Source of the DNA: Dactylorhiza incarnata
Lineage: Eukaryota; Streptophyta; Magnoliopsida; Asparagales; Orchidaceae
Length of the DNA stretch: 64,000 nt
Direction: 5' to 3'
Assembly: GCA_033032865.1 (NCBI GenBank)
Contig: JAWHQI010000024.1
Span: 3,410,001 to 3,474,000, forward strand
The number at the start of each line of letters is the position of its first letter. Within the stretch, counting starts at the first letter, position 1. Under the pieces are notes generated by a model, which searched no databases, had not been told where the DNA came from, and saw only the letters and a list, made by a program, of their open reading frames with translations. Shown piece by piece: positions 10,329 through 21,950 of the stretch. A program made the translations under genes and the position numbers.

Positions 10329-12746
10329 ATGGCTAACAGTGAAGGGAATAAGGAATTCACATCTATGAAGCTACCAATATGCAGAAAAGAAAACTTTGGG
10401 ATTTGGAAGGAAAGGGTCAGATTATTCATGGAAGCCTCTGACCCTAGGATATACATCACTGTACTAGAGGGACCTTTTGTTCCTATGAAGGTTTCATTTA
10501 CAGATGGAAGTATTAAGACTCCTAAAACATATTCTAAGATGACCAAAGATGAAGTGATTCTGGCCTCCAAGGATAAGAGAGCTCAGAATATCATTGTGAG
10601 TGCAATTGAGGATTCAACCTTCTAAAACTTAGTACATTGCAAAACTGCCAAAGAAATGTGGGAATCTCTCATTGTCTATATGGAAGGGACTGAAGAAGTC
10701 AGAGATGACAGGAAGTCTCTTCTAAATCAGCAATATGAGGCTTTCAGACAAGACAAGAAAGATTCAATAGTAGTCTGCTATGAGAAATTCTTCAAAATTG
10801 TAAATGGTCTGAAAACCTATGGAAGAACTTTTACAGATTATGAGCTGAATGATAAATTCTTAAGATCACGGAACAAAGAATGGGATATCAAGATCTGTGC
10901 AATCAGGGAAATGGGAAATATGGCAAATATTCAGCCATAAAATCTATATGGGAAACTTCTGTCCCATGAACTTCACCTGAATACCAGAAAAGCTGAAGAG
11001 GGACACAGCAAGGAAAATCCCATTGCCTTGAAGGCAGAAAGTTCCTAGAAAAGCAAAGAAAGGATGTCATTATCCTCCAGCATACCATCTGAATCTGAAG
11101 AATCAGAGACTAGTAATTCTGACTCTGAAATATCAGATGGTGAACTGGCACTTTTCACCAAACAGCTAAAAAGGATGCTCAGAAGAAAACAACACTGGAA
11201 AACTAGACCCTCTCAGTCATCCAGATCTAAGAAGCACTCCAATTACTCAGGAGGAGTCAAATCAGATTCCAAGAAGGACAGGTATAACTCTAAACATAAT
11301 AAATCTAATTTAGCAGAAATTGTATGCTTTGGATGCAGGAAATCTGGACACATGATTGCTGATTGTCCTTCAAAAAGAAAGGACCACAAAAAGTCTGATG
11401 AAAGGAGGCACAAATCTGACAAGAAACATGAGAGGAGCCTAATATCCAAGAAAGGCAAAGTCACTCTCAGTGACAGTGAATCTCAATCTTCGGATTCAGA
11501 TAGTGAAGAGGCACTCATAGCTCTGGTGGATGTCAATGAAAGTGAAGACATTCTGAACCATAGACCTATGATAAGAGCCCTACTATCAAGGTCTGATAGT
11601 GAAGAGGATGAAGAAGAAAATACAGGACTCATGGCACTCAGTGATGAAGAGGATCAGGAGACAATCTCTAATGAGAAGGTACTTGATAAAACTCCTTTAT
11701 CTGATTCTGAATCTGAACCTAAAACTATTTCTAAACCTGAGGCAAACTCATCTTCTTCTGATGAGAGTGACTCAAAATCTAACTTTCATGAAGATGAAAT
11801 TATAGAGAAATATGAGTCACTTCTTAAAGCACTCAAAAAGAGCAAAAGGCATAACAAAAAGTTACATATAGAAATATATGAACTAAAGAAGACTAACTCC
11901 CAATACTCTGAGGCAGCTGAGAGGCTGAATCAGGTAAGCAAGGAGCTTATCAAATTAAAAGTCATGTCTATCATTCACATTCAGACTTTATGCACTAAGG
12001 AGAAATTAATAAAGGAACTTGAAGCAAAACTCCTAGCTGAAAGGAAGCTTGTGGCAAAATTCTCAAAACCACAAACTATCCTTCCCATAATAGACACATT
12101 CTCTGCACAATACAGATCTGGCATAGGATACAATGGGAAGTCAGATAATAAATCAAAAAATAATGACAATACACCTATGCAACCTATAAAGTTCAATAAA
12201 GTCATGCCTATTACAAATGAGCATGACTTAAAAGTTGTGCATAAGCTTTGGAAGGGTGAGTGCTCCAACAACAAAGATGATTCAATTCAACCAAGTATTA
12301 ATGATTCCAAATCTCTATACAAAGAAAAAGTATTAACTCATCATGACTCCTTTGTATTTAAAGCAAACACCAAACTCAAAAGAGAGGAACTAAGACCAGT
12401 AGTGAAAACCACTGCTGTCAAGGAAACTAAACCAGTAAATTTCACTAAAACACTTTACAAACCTCCTTTGAATAAGGCAATTAAACAAAATGTGAGTCAA
12501 CCTAAAGAAGTGAGAATACCTCCAAGGAGATATAACAGATATGAATGTTGGTGTTGTGGAAGGGTTGGACATTTTTCTCTTGACTGTTGGTTCAATCCAA
12601 CTGTTCCAAGATTAAACTCTGGGAGACCAGTACTCAGACCTGTGGCAACTCTCACAGCACCAAGGATTATACAACAACTAAATATTCTAGCTCATACTAA
12701 CAAGGTTCTAGGACCCAACTTGGTGTGGGTTCCTAAGAAAAGGTAA
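10329..12746 (+). pseudogene. Gag of B, one frame with three internal stops
   Basis: From the ATG at 10329 one frame runs to TAA at 12744, interrupted by TAA 10623, TAA 10938 and TAG 11046. The N-terminal ~200 residues are the Copia capsid type (WKERVRLFMEA, later MWESLIVYMEG, LLNQQYEAFRQ, ELNDKFLRS). The middle is very rich in Ser, Asp and Glu. One CCHC knuckle (CFGCRKSGHMIADC) is at 11325-11366 and a second (CWCCGRVGHFSLDC) at 12546-12587. A coiled-coil-like stretch lies between them (about 11800-12060). The protein ends LVWVPKKR. Gag packages the element RNA. Two knuckles and a long acidic, coiled-coil tail fit Sireviruses. The three stops make this copy non-functional unless suppressed. 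Confidence 0.9.
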
Positions 12747-12753
12747 TTTCTTC

Positions 12754-14013
12754 TTGCAGGGATGTCCAAAGACCAATCAACTTCCTATTTGGTACTTGGA
12801 CAGTGGGTGCTCTATGCACATGACAAGAACAAAAAGTCTGTTGAATGATTACACTCCTGTGAAGAATGGACCAAAGGTTATCTTTGGAGGGTCTGACAAA
12901 GGTAAAACTAAAGGTTATGGTAAAATCACAAATGGAATTGTCACCATCACCAAAGTTGCTCATGTTGATGGATTGCAACACAATCTCATCAGCATAAGTC
13001 AATTGTGTGATATTGGGTATGACATTTCATTCCACAAGGATGAGTGCCTGATTAAGAAAGAGAATGAGATAATTCTCTCAGGCACTAGGAGTGGCACCAT
13101 TTACTGCTTAAACTTTATATGTTCTGATCAAGTAAATTCCATATGCTTAGTAGCAGAAAAGAAAGTCTCTAGTAGTGTACAATGGCATAAAAGGTTAGCC
13201 CACATAAACTATAAGACTATAAATAAGCTAATTTCAAGAGACCTAGTGAGAGCTGGGCCTAAGTGGAAGTGTGTGCAGGAGGGTCCCTGCCATGCTTGTC
13301 AAATGGGTAAGCAGACCAAGTCATCCTTCAAACCAATTGGTGAGAAGGATTCCATTAGATGTCTATACCTACTTCACATGGATCTATTTGGACCAATGTC
13401 AATCCATAGCCTAGGAGGAAAGATTTACACCCTTGTAATTGTTGATGATTATTCCAGATTCACATGGGTATTCTTCCTTAAACACAAGTCAGATACTTTA
13501 GAAATATTTACCAGCTTTGTTAGGCAAATCAAAAATGAAATAGGAAATCCTGTAGTCAAAATTAGAAGTGATCATGGGACTGAATTTCAGTCAGGTGCAA
13601 TGACCAAATTTTGTGAAAATCTAGGCATCTCACAAGAGTTCTCATCTCCTAGAACTCCCCAACAAAATGGGGTTGCTGAGAGAAGAAATAGAACTCTCAT
13701 TGAAGCTAGTAGGAGTATGCTAAGTGACTCCTCTCTTCCTGAGTATTTCTGGGTTGAAGCTGTAAACACAGCATGCCATGTGCAGAATAGGGCTCTTATC
13801 AACAAAAGACTGAATAAGACCCCTTATGAGTTGTTGAAAGGTAGAAAACCCACTTTAGCCTATTTCAAAATATTTGGTAGTAAATGCTTTGTATTAAATA
13901 ATGGAAAGCACCATCTCACTAAATTTGCTGAAAAGCACATGAGGGAATTTTTGTTGGCTATAGCTCTCAAAGTAGAGCCTATAGAATTTTCAACAAAAGG
14001 TCAAATAGGATAG
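12754..14013 (+). pseudogene. Protease and integrase part of Pol of B
   Basis: The frame is +1 relative to Gag and has no ATG at its start. Aspartic protease motif [11 protein letters not shown] is at about 12790. The pre-integrase zinc region has WHKRLAHI and CHACQMGK. The integrase core shows HMDLFGPM, VDDYSRFTW, IRSDHGTEF and GVAERRNRT, which supply the D,D,E catalytic residues. The frame breaks near 13937, where one base is missing relative to the expected codons, and reading continues in another frame from 13941. The 12754 boundary is where the open frame begins; Pol was probably made as a Gag-Pol fusion. Confidence 0.9.
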
Positions 14014-14549
14014 AAGAATCTATACATGTTGTATTTGATGAAACCAGCCTTATTTATAAGGATCTGGGAAGTTTATCTAGTAATGCAGGTTCCACACAGA
14101 AATTGAAGGAGATGAATATCAATGAACAGCACATTGAGGATAATGAAGAAACTAATGAGACTGTAATTGTGACTAGAGAGGATGAGTCTCAAGTAGAAGA
14201 CAATCATGAAGAACCTATTGCTGTTGAAGAACCACAACATCCAGAACCTCTAGAACAGCCAACTCAAACAGATGCACCAGAATCACAAAGGGAAAATGAG
14301 AGGTGGAGGAATGCAACCAAACATCTGAAGGATCATCCCAAAGAACAGATTATAGGAAATCCAAATGAAGGTGTGCAAACTAGAAGAGGAAACTCAATAC
14401 ATGAGGCCTTGCATCACAGCTTTCTATCCAAAATAGAGCCTAAGAAGTTTGATGAAGCCAATAAGGACACTTCATGGATATTAGCTATGCAAGAAGAGCT
14501 AAATCAATTTGAAAGATGCAAGGTCTGGATATTGGTTCCAAGACCAAAG
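13941..14549 (+). pseudogene. Integrase C-terminal and linker part of Pol of B
   Basis: After the deletion near 13937 the new frame encodes EGIFVGYSSQSRAYRIFNKR and IEESIHVVFDE, the standard Copia integrase C-terminus. A Glu-rich linker follows, then HPKEQIIGNP..GVQTRR and [15 protein letters not shown], which lead into reverse transcriptase. Near 14550 another single-base loss moves the frame back, at the codons for the [14 protein letters not shown] motif. The piece is not expressed as a separate protein. Confidence 0.82.
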
Positions 14550-15960
14550 AAACACAGTCATAGGGACCAAATGGGTATTTAGGAATAAGCTGGATGAAAA
14601 TGGTGTGATTATCAAAAACAAAGCAAGGTTGGTTGCCCAAGGATATAGACAGGAGGAAGGCATAGATTTTGATCAAGTGTTTGCTCCTGTGGCAAGATTG
14701 GAGGCAATCAGACTATTCCTAGCATTTGCAGCACATACTGGATTCATAGTTTATCAAATGGATGTAAAGTCAGCATTCCTTAATGGAACAATACTGGAGG
14801 AAGTATATGTAGAACAACCCCCAGGTTTTATTGACTCTACTCATCCAAACCTTGTATATCTTTTATTAAAAGCTTTGTATGGCCTGAAACAGGCACCTAG
14901 AGCCTGGTATGAGACATTATCTAGATTTCTCATTGAGAACAAATTCTCAAGGGGAAAGATAGACAAGACATTGTTTCTTAGGGTAGTTAAAGGTCATATT
15001 ATTCTAGTACAAATATATGTAGATGATATAATTTTTGGCTCAACTGATAATAACCTTTGCAAAAGGTTTGCAAGCCTTATGCAAGGGAAATTTGAAATGA
15101 GCAGCATGGGTGAGCTCAAATACTTCTTAGGACTCCAAGTGAAACAGTCTGAGGAAGGAATCTTCATTTCTCAGACCAAGTACACCAAACAGATTATCAA
15201 GAAGTTTAGAATGGAAAATTCCACTGTCATGAAAACACCAATGGCAGCCAATGTGTCACTGGACAAGGATGACAAAGGGAAACCTATTGATGAAACCTTG
15301 TACAGAGGCATCATTGGCTCATTGCTCTACCTAACTGCTAGCAGGCTAGACATTATGTTCTCAACATGTGTGTGTGCTAGGTATCAAGTGAACCCTAAAG
15401 AATCTCACTACACTGTTGTCAAAAGAATCCTGAGATATCTGAAGGGTACTCTTAATCTTGGCCTTTGGTATCCTAGAAGCAATGACTTTGAACTAACTGG
15501 TTTTTCAGATGCTGACTTTGCAGGATGCAAGGATGACAGAAAAAGTACATCAGGCGCATGTCAATTCCTTGGCAAAAGACTAATATCTTGGAGTAGCAGG
15601 AAGCAGACCAGTGTAGCTATCTCTACAGCAGAACCTGAGTACATCTCAGCTGGAAACTGCTGTGCTCAGCTACTATGGATTCAACACCAACTCCAAGACT
15701 ATAAAGTCCAGCTAAGTAAATCTCCTTTATATTGTGATTCAACTAGTGCTATTGCTATAGCTAATAATCCTGTATCACATAGCAGAACTAAGCACATAGA
15801 AATTAGATATCACTTCATTAGAGAACATGTAGAAAATGGAGATATCATAATTGAATATGTCCCCACAGACAAACAAGTTGCTGATATATTCACTAAACCC
15901 CTGGATGAAACAAAATTCAATAACTTCAAAATTGAATTAGGAATGCTAAAAATGGAATAA
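14550..15960 (+). pseudogene. Reverse transcriptase and RNase H of Pol of B
   Basis: Open and well preserved. RT motifs in order are [72 protein letters not shown] and the catalytic [10 protein letters not shown], then [11 protein letters not shown]. RNase H shows [28 protein letters not shown] (usually TAEAEY, so one substitution next to a conserved acid), [21 protein letters not shown] and [13 protein letters not shown]. The ending [10 protein letters not shown] then stop is usual for this family. This block copies element RNA into DNA. It is the best preserved catalytic block in the window but is cut off from its start by upstream frameshifts. Confidence 0.92.
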
Positions 15961-16102
15961 AGTTGTCTTGAAATTAAATAAAATAAAGCTAGAATAAATG
16001 ACAATTCTCAAATAAGTATAGAAAATGAAATAAATAAATGAAAATAATAATTAAGTCCTAAAAGGTGAGTGGAGCTATATCTGGCATATGGCAAGGATAT
16101 TA

Positions 16103-16318
16103 GGCGTCGAGAGAAGATACCTGGCGTCGAGAGAAGATACCTGGCGTCGAGAAGATACCTGGCGTCGAGCGAAGATAAATGGCGTCGAGATATCTCAATG
16201 CTTGTGCGAACATAGCTAGGCCGTCTCGACAGGGTAAATTTGAACCATTTGATCAATCTTGTTAAACAAGTCCGGCGCGCGGCTATTCATCTTCTTGAAT
16301 TAGAAATTATATATATAG
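16103..16318 (+). promoter_or_regulatory. Tandem GGCGTCGAG repeats and TATA box upstream of B aORF
   Basis: Five units close to GGCGTCGAGAGAAGATACCT lie at about 16103, 16123, 16143, 16161 and 16181. Their GCGTCGAG core is the core of the U3 array in B's LTRs. A TATA-like TTATATATATAGG lies at 16308-16320, about 110 bases before the aORF ATG at 16423. A two-codon upstream ORF (ATG CCC TAG) is at 16341-16349. Together with the similar layout in A this suggests an internal promoter for the aORF, which is inference. Confidence 0.5.
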
Positions 16319-16422
16319 GGAAGACACTTCGTTAGTACATATGCCCTAGATTTCTCAATTCGAAATTATCTGCCCTAGAAAATTTCTCCATCAACTATTT
16401 CAATCTACAATCAACAACCACA

Positions 16423-18933
16423 ATGCCTCCCAAGAGCAGTGATTACCTTTACGAAGGAGGCGAGCTTGTTCGCAATGGATTCCAAACAGCACCAGTGGAA
16501 ATCAAATCAACCATCGAGCTAATCTACAAAGCAGGACTAGAATTCGTGCTATATGAATCGACTCTAATTTGGAAACGAGAGGTCTTAGAACTTTTCTCCA
16601 ATACAGTAATAGACACCGCCAATTCTAAGCTTAAAACTACTGTAAATGGTAAGAAGATTAAGATTTCTCCTTCAAGACTCGCTAAGGCACTAGAACTGCC
16701 AAGATTAAAAAGTAATGAAGAAGAAGAAGAAGTGAGCTCTGAGCAGATTAGATTATCCCAAGTCTGGTGTTGAATTGAAACATCATATGAAATCTCTGGG
16801 AGTATACTTAGGAAAGGAATGAATTCAACAGGAAAACTGCTGACAGATGTGATCGGAAAGGGTCTGTTATGCAAGACAGGGTCTCATGATAAAATTTCCA
16901 GGAAAATGTTTGTTCTTCTGACCAGGATTATTCATACATTGAGAACAGATTGGGGGAGGGTGGTGTTTGACAGAGTAATCGAATGTATCCAAGCACCCAA
17001 CATGGGTAGGATATTATCTCTATATTTAGTAAAAGTCATTCCAGATTCTTTAAATAACAAACTTGGATCCAAGATAAATCATATGAAAAAAATGGACATC
17101 ATAATGATAGAGAGATGGGAAAGAATTTTATCAAATCATCCACCAGCAGAATATTCTCCCAAGCAGAAGAAAGTTAAGAATCAAAAGAAGAAGAAGGTCT
17201 CTTCCAGCTCTTCAAGCTCATCATCATCCAAAAGGAAATCAAAATCCTCTCCAATTCATGATCCTAATCTCACATCATCTGAAGAAGAAGAAGAAGGGAA
17301 CAAACCTAGGGACAGTACTCCTGACACACCAACAGGTATTGATCCATTATTGGAAGGGGTTGACAAGTTCAATAAAGAAAAAGATGAGAATGAGAAAGAA
17401 GAAGAAGAGAGAGGAAGTCAACCTGGATCCCCTGCTAGAGTTGAAGGGAAGTTTCAAAATGAGAGGGAGGCTCCAGATGAGATCCCTGCTCAGGTAATTC
17501 TGAAATTAGCAAGGCAGCAGTTGAGGGGGAGCCTCAAGATGAAATCCCTGCTCATGGAAATCTTGATCAAGACAATGCACCATTTTGAGGGGGAGTATCA
17601 GCCTGAGGTCCCTGCTCAAGAGAATCCTTTTGTTGATGCTATGGATGTGGAAGGAGAGCCTGAAGCCACAAGGAAAGAGGATGAGAAGGTGATCAAGATA
17701 GAATCTTCTTGCTCACATATGAGTCAAAGAGATGACTCTTTCATCAGAGAGGAAAGTAGTAGAAGTGCTGGAATAACAAGAGAAATCAATATGGATTTAA
17801 GTCCAATACTACCTCAGCTGGAGGTGTTGCTCAATAATCAAAGAAGATTATTAGAACAGTATATTGAAGAAAATAACACAAAAATGAAAAATGAAGTAGA
17901 TTTTCAGATGAAATTGGTTAGATTTGAAGTTAATCATCAGATGAATGCACTGAGAAAGGAAATGGTAAAAATTTTCAAAAGAGTTGGTGCTTCAGTGGAT
18001 TATACAACTGAACAGCTAGATTCAATCAAAGAGACATCAAAGGCTATTAAAGAGACACAAGCAGGTATTTTAAAGACAGCAGATGATGTTCAAACAAATC
18101 AAGGAATCTTGAGCAGCAATATGCAAGTGTTATACAAAGAACAAGTTGCTCAAATTCTAACAGGCACTGCTAAATTAGAAGCAAAATTGCAAAAACATGA
18201 TGCAGATTTGCTTGCCAAGATTGATGAGAGCTCCTCCATTCTAAAGGATCAAGTAAAGTTAAATACAGATACCATAGATGACCATCTTCTCAAGATCAAG
18301 AAAGTCATTGAAAGTGGAATACATCGTCTGGAGGGCCAAGTTAGGTTTCAGAAGAATGATTTAAGAGATCATATAGTTGAAGAAGTTCTAAAGGGGGAGA
18401 GGTCAATGATTCAAGCCAGCTCTGAGCATGCTGTGTGGACATCTATTTTTATAAGAGAAATTTTTGGCTATCCTCCCATAGATTATAATAATGATCAAGT
18501 TTTTGAGACCAAGCCAGTATCTCTTACACAAGTTCAAAAGAAAATTGCCAAGATGTACAGTCCTGAAGATAAAATCAAGAGAAAGAACATTACCAGTGAG
18601 GAAGTAGAATCTAGCAAAAGGAAGTTCAGAGAAGAGGTCGAATCAAGGGTTGATTATGAACATTGGTCTCCCTCATCAAGAGCAATGATTCTGGCAGCAT
18701 GGGAAGTTGTAAAAGGTAATCCAGATGAAAGGGGGAAATGGTACTCTGAAGCTGAATGGTTGAAGCACAGGGATCAGGAGGAGCTGAGGATAAAATTCAA
18801 AGCTGACAAATTGGCTGGGAAAGTTCAGGCAGGTGATAAGGAGCCAATCAGATATTTTCCAAAACCATTTGGCTACTTCAAGAGAAGGAAAGAGGTTGCT
18901 GAACTCCTATCCAAGAGAGCCAAAAGAGGATAG
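16423..18933 (+). pseudogene. Extra 3' ORF (aORF) of B, one internal stop
   Basis: One frame of about 837 codons from ATG 16423 to TAG 18931, interrupted only by TGA 16771-16773. The N-terminal ~200 residues are a compact, partly hydrophobic region (ELVRNGFQ, GLEFVLYE, GKLLTDVIGKGLLCKTGSHD, NMGRILSLYL). A Ser/Lys tract and a long Glu-rich linker follow, then ~250 residues with heptad-like coiled coil (about 17800-18400). The end is a Trp-containing basic domain (HWSPSSRAMILAAWE, WYSEAEWLKHRDQEE, RYFPKPFGYFKRRKE). Both ends are recognisable in A. No signal peptide or transmembrane segment is visible, so despite its envelope-like position I do not call it an envelope protein. Function unknown. 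Confidence 0.8.
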
Positions 18934-19327
18934 ATATCAAGGAACCTGAACAGCTTTAGGACTTGTAATTTTTCTTTTAAATTCTCAGAAAATGTATTGT
19001 TATAATTTTGGACAATCTTGATGAGCTCCCAGAGCAAACTATCTTTTGATTATCATCATATATTTATGCCTGTGATGTGATTCTTTCTCGATATTTATAT
19101 GATATGTTCTGAACTGCTAGTGATATAGATCATGTAATTTGTGATTTTGAGATCATATTATAAATCATGTCTGAGATAATTTCTTTTGTTAAGAATGTTT
19201 TGGTGATCTGGTTTTATGAAGTATTGTACTCATTATATTATGGTTGCCTGTGGAGAAAATATTGGTTATTTCTGAAAAAGGGGTATATCATTGACCAAGG
19301 TTATGACTTCTTCAAATAGGTGGAGAT
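18934..19327 (+). other. 3' non-coding region and PPT of B
   Basis: AT-rich DNA without ORF follows the aORF stop. It ends with TTCTTCAAATAGGTGGAGAT directly before the 3' LTR. A has TTCTTCAAATAGGGGGAGAT at the equivalent place, so B's PPT carries a G to T change in the purine run. Confidence 0.75.
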
Positions 19328-20937
19328 TGTTGGGACCATTGCCCACAATGTCCTAGATTTGGAGAAGTCCATTCCTAAATCAAAGGTATACCTCAGAATG
19401 TATTTGATATACTTTTCTAGAATCATTGTGCAGAAAATCAGGTCAGGCAAAGTGCTCAAGGAATTTATATAAGTTCACAAGCGTCGAGACAATACACATC
19501 GCTCGACGCCTGTGACCCTGAAGCGTCGACCCATGTCTGCTGTCTCAACAGTACAAGGTCGCCGCTGAAGATCTGAGACCGAGTTATGAAGCGTCGAGCC
19601 AAGGAACATCGCTCGACGCCGTGGATTAAGAAGTGTCGACTAAACTTCAGTTAGCTCAACGCCAACAAAAGGAGTCTAAATATGAAGGCACGGTTAAAAA
19701 GCGTCGAGCCCCTATACATTGCTTGACTCCTACAGATAAAAAGCGTCGAATGACTAAAGATTGCTCGACGCCTAAGAAGGAGTAGTTGAGAGTTCCAGTC
19801 TAAGGAGTATGTGTTGAGTATCTACATATCGCTCGACACCTTATAGAAAAAGCGTCGACAGAGATACACGGTGCTCAACGCCTTTTGCTTGAAAAGCTCT
19901 GAGCTGAGAAATTTCATCTACAGCTAGCTGAGCCTTTGTTTATTCTGAAGCCATTAAAGACCGTTGAAGAGTTAACGTCATGCTAACGTGGAGGAGCGTA
20001 ACAGATGTTGCAGATGGCGGGATATAAATAGAAGGCATGACTTATGGGTTCATTAGTTGATCATTCCTATTTCGAAAGTTATTATCTTCTCCGTCGTTTT
20101 GAGGGAAAGTCTGAGAAAGAATCTGAAGAAGTCGTCTCCTCTTTTAGAACTGTTCTAACTTGAAGAATTCTTTCAGCAATCTGGTGCTGATACTTCTTTC
20201 TGAAAAGAGAAGATTAAGAAGGAAGAATCTGTCTTTCTAAAAAGAACAGTCATCACAGCCTGATAAATCAAGAAGACCAAATTGCTGTTGATGATCTGTT
20301 GAAGATTTCTGTCTGATCATTCAGACGGATCAAGAAGACTCAACACTTTGAAGAATCTGAGTCTAAGTATTGTTACTATCTTTATCAATCCCTGTAGGGT
20401 CTGAGTTGTCAGATCTGAGTGTGGGATCTTTCAAGGATCTGAGTTGTAGGATCAGGTGTGATCTGAGTTGTAAGATTCAGGGGTGAATCTGAGCTGTAAG
20501 CCTATAGTTATAAAGGATGAGGTAGGATCTGTTGAGATCTGAGTTGGTAGGATCTGTTGAGATCTGAGTTGGTAGGATCTGTTGAGATCTGAGTTGGTAA
20601 GATCTGCTGAGATCTGAGAGAGTAAGATCTGTTGAGATCTGAGTCTGTAAGATCTATTGTGATCTGAGCTGTAAGACCTGTTTGTGGTCTGAGATCTGGA
20701 GGAGATATAAACCCTATCTAGCACACTGCTAGAGGGGAGAAAGGGGAAAGTGGATTACCCAAGATAAGGGGAACCACTATAAAATTCTGTGTGTTTTTGT
20801 TTGTGTTCATTTTCTTGAAAGCTCTGATCATTCATTTAGGTTATAATCAAGAACTGCAAATAGTTTTAAAATAACCTATTCACCCCCCCCCCCCCCCCCC
20901 CTCTAGGTGATTAACTGCCCTTAATTAAAGTCTTTCA
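19328..20937 (+). repeat. 3' LTR of B
   Basis: 1610 bp, from TGTTGGGACC to GTCTTTCA, followed by the GTGAG target duplication. It aligns throughout with the 5' LTR and carries the same GCGTCGAG array, TATA box (20023), 25 bp tandem repeats and poly-C tract (about 20883-20900, longer than in the 5' LTR). Confidence 0.93.
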
Positions 20938-21755
20938 GTGAGACCCTGCAGCATCAACTTCATGTAACTCAAGAACAACTCTCTTCTCTACTGAATAAGT
21001 CAGTAAGAACCTCTCAAGGAACACTCATGGATGCAATTGGAAATCTGAATGCCCTTCTTTCTAAGCAACTGAAGAACACACAAATTATAATTTCTAAACA
21101 GCTATTTGCATAAGCCATAAAGGGGGAGATGTTATCAAGTCATCATGTCATGTGGTTGTCAAATGAAGTCAGATTATCTATGGGACTTGACACTATAAGT
21201 TATAGGGTACCATATCAACATCCTCTCCCTGAGGGACGTGTAATACTAGAAGGACACACAGATATGCAAGAAGAAGAGGAATTTCCAGAACAGTATGACC
21301 AACCTGAAAACTATCAAACATATTTTGCTGATGAGTCCTCCAGTGGCTAAGGCAAGAAGAGCGAGAGGAAATTTTTTGATAATGAAAAGTGGGAAGCTAA
21401 AAGAAGAAGAAAGGAGGAGTTAAAGAAGAATCCTAACTTTGAAGAATGGAGTCCCTGTTCAAGGGAAATTATACTGAAAAACTGGGCACTCTATCAGTAA
21501 GGTAAGATTGACAGAGGTAAATTCTACAACTCTGAAGAATGGCAAAAATATGAGTTAACTGAAGCAATCAAAAGAGATTACTAGCTAAAAATCAAAATGG
21601 GAGTTCCCTCAGTTAAGGATATTGCACATACTCCTCTCAGATACTATCCAAAGTAATACAACTACTTTGAAAGACAAAAGCAAAAGCAGATTGAGGCTGA
21701 TAAATCTGGGAAGGCAGGAACATCTAGCAAAACCAAAACTATCCAGGAAGAATGA
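20938..21755 (+). pseudogene. aORF of A, 3' part
   Basis: This continues the gene interrupted at 8645 by B. It holds the coiled-coil end (LNKSVRTSQGTLMDAIGNLNALLSKQL type), then the C-terminal domain seen in B: EEWSPCSREIILKNWALYQ, GKFYNSEEWQKYEL, PLRYYPK and NYFERQKQKQ. Several in-frame stops are present (for example after SSSG near 21348 and in the last 250 bases). The reading ends at TGA 21753-21755. Retention of recognisable Trp-containing motifs in both A and B shows that this C-terminal domain was part of the ancestral protein. Confidence 0.78.
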
Positions 21756-21950
21756 TGAAGAACATGGAATTTAGAAACACACATGCACAACTCTATGTTT
21801 TTCAATTGTGTCTGATTTATAATCATGTTTTGGACAATATTTATGGAAATGTCAATTGCCCTAATTTTATATATTGATCATTCTTGAGTATGTTTATTTG
21901 CTAAGCTTTTCAATAATTGTGAGTTCTGGCTTCTTCAAATAGGGGGAGAT
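21756..21950 (+). other. 3' non-coding end and PPT of A
   Basis: Short AT-rich stretch ending in AAATAGGGGGAGAT at 21937-21950, directly before TGTTGGG of the LTR. Confidence 0.8.

Larger units (their letters stand above)
8646..20937 (+). mobile_element. B: full-length Sirevirus-type Copia element with aORF
   Basis: B is 12292 bp long and flanked by a 5 bp target duplication GTGAG (8641-8645 and 20938-20942). Its order is 5' LTR, Met-tRNA primer site, gag, protease, integrase, reverse transcriptase, RNase H, aORF, PPT, 3' LTR. The order integrase before RT marks Copia. Two zinc knuckles in Gag, a long Gag and an extra ORF after pol fit the Sirevirus (SIRE/Maximus) lineage. The LTRs are very similar by eye, with scattered substitutions and small indels, so insertion is fairly recent. 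Gag has three in-frame stops, pol two frameshifts and the aORF one stop, so this copy cannot act on its own. Confidence 0.93.

Noticed and set aside
12742..12760. Mini-intron GTAATTTCTTCTTGCAG between gag and pol of B
   Set aside because: Seventeen bases are far too short for a plant intron; the resemblance is chance.
16423..18933. Envelope glycoprotein
   Set aside because: No signal peptide, membrane segment or glycoprotein pattern is visible; only the position is envelope-like.
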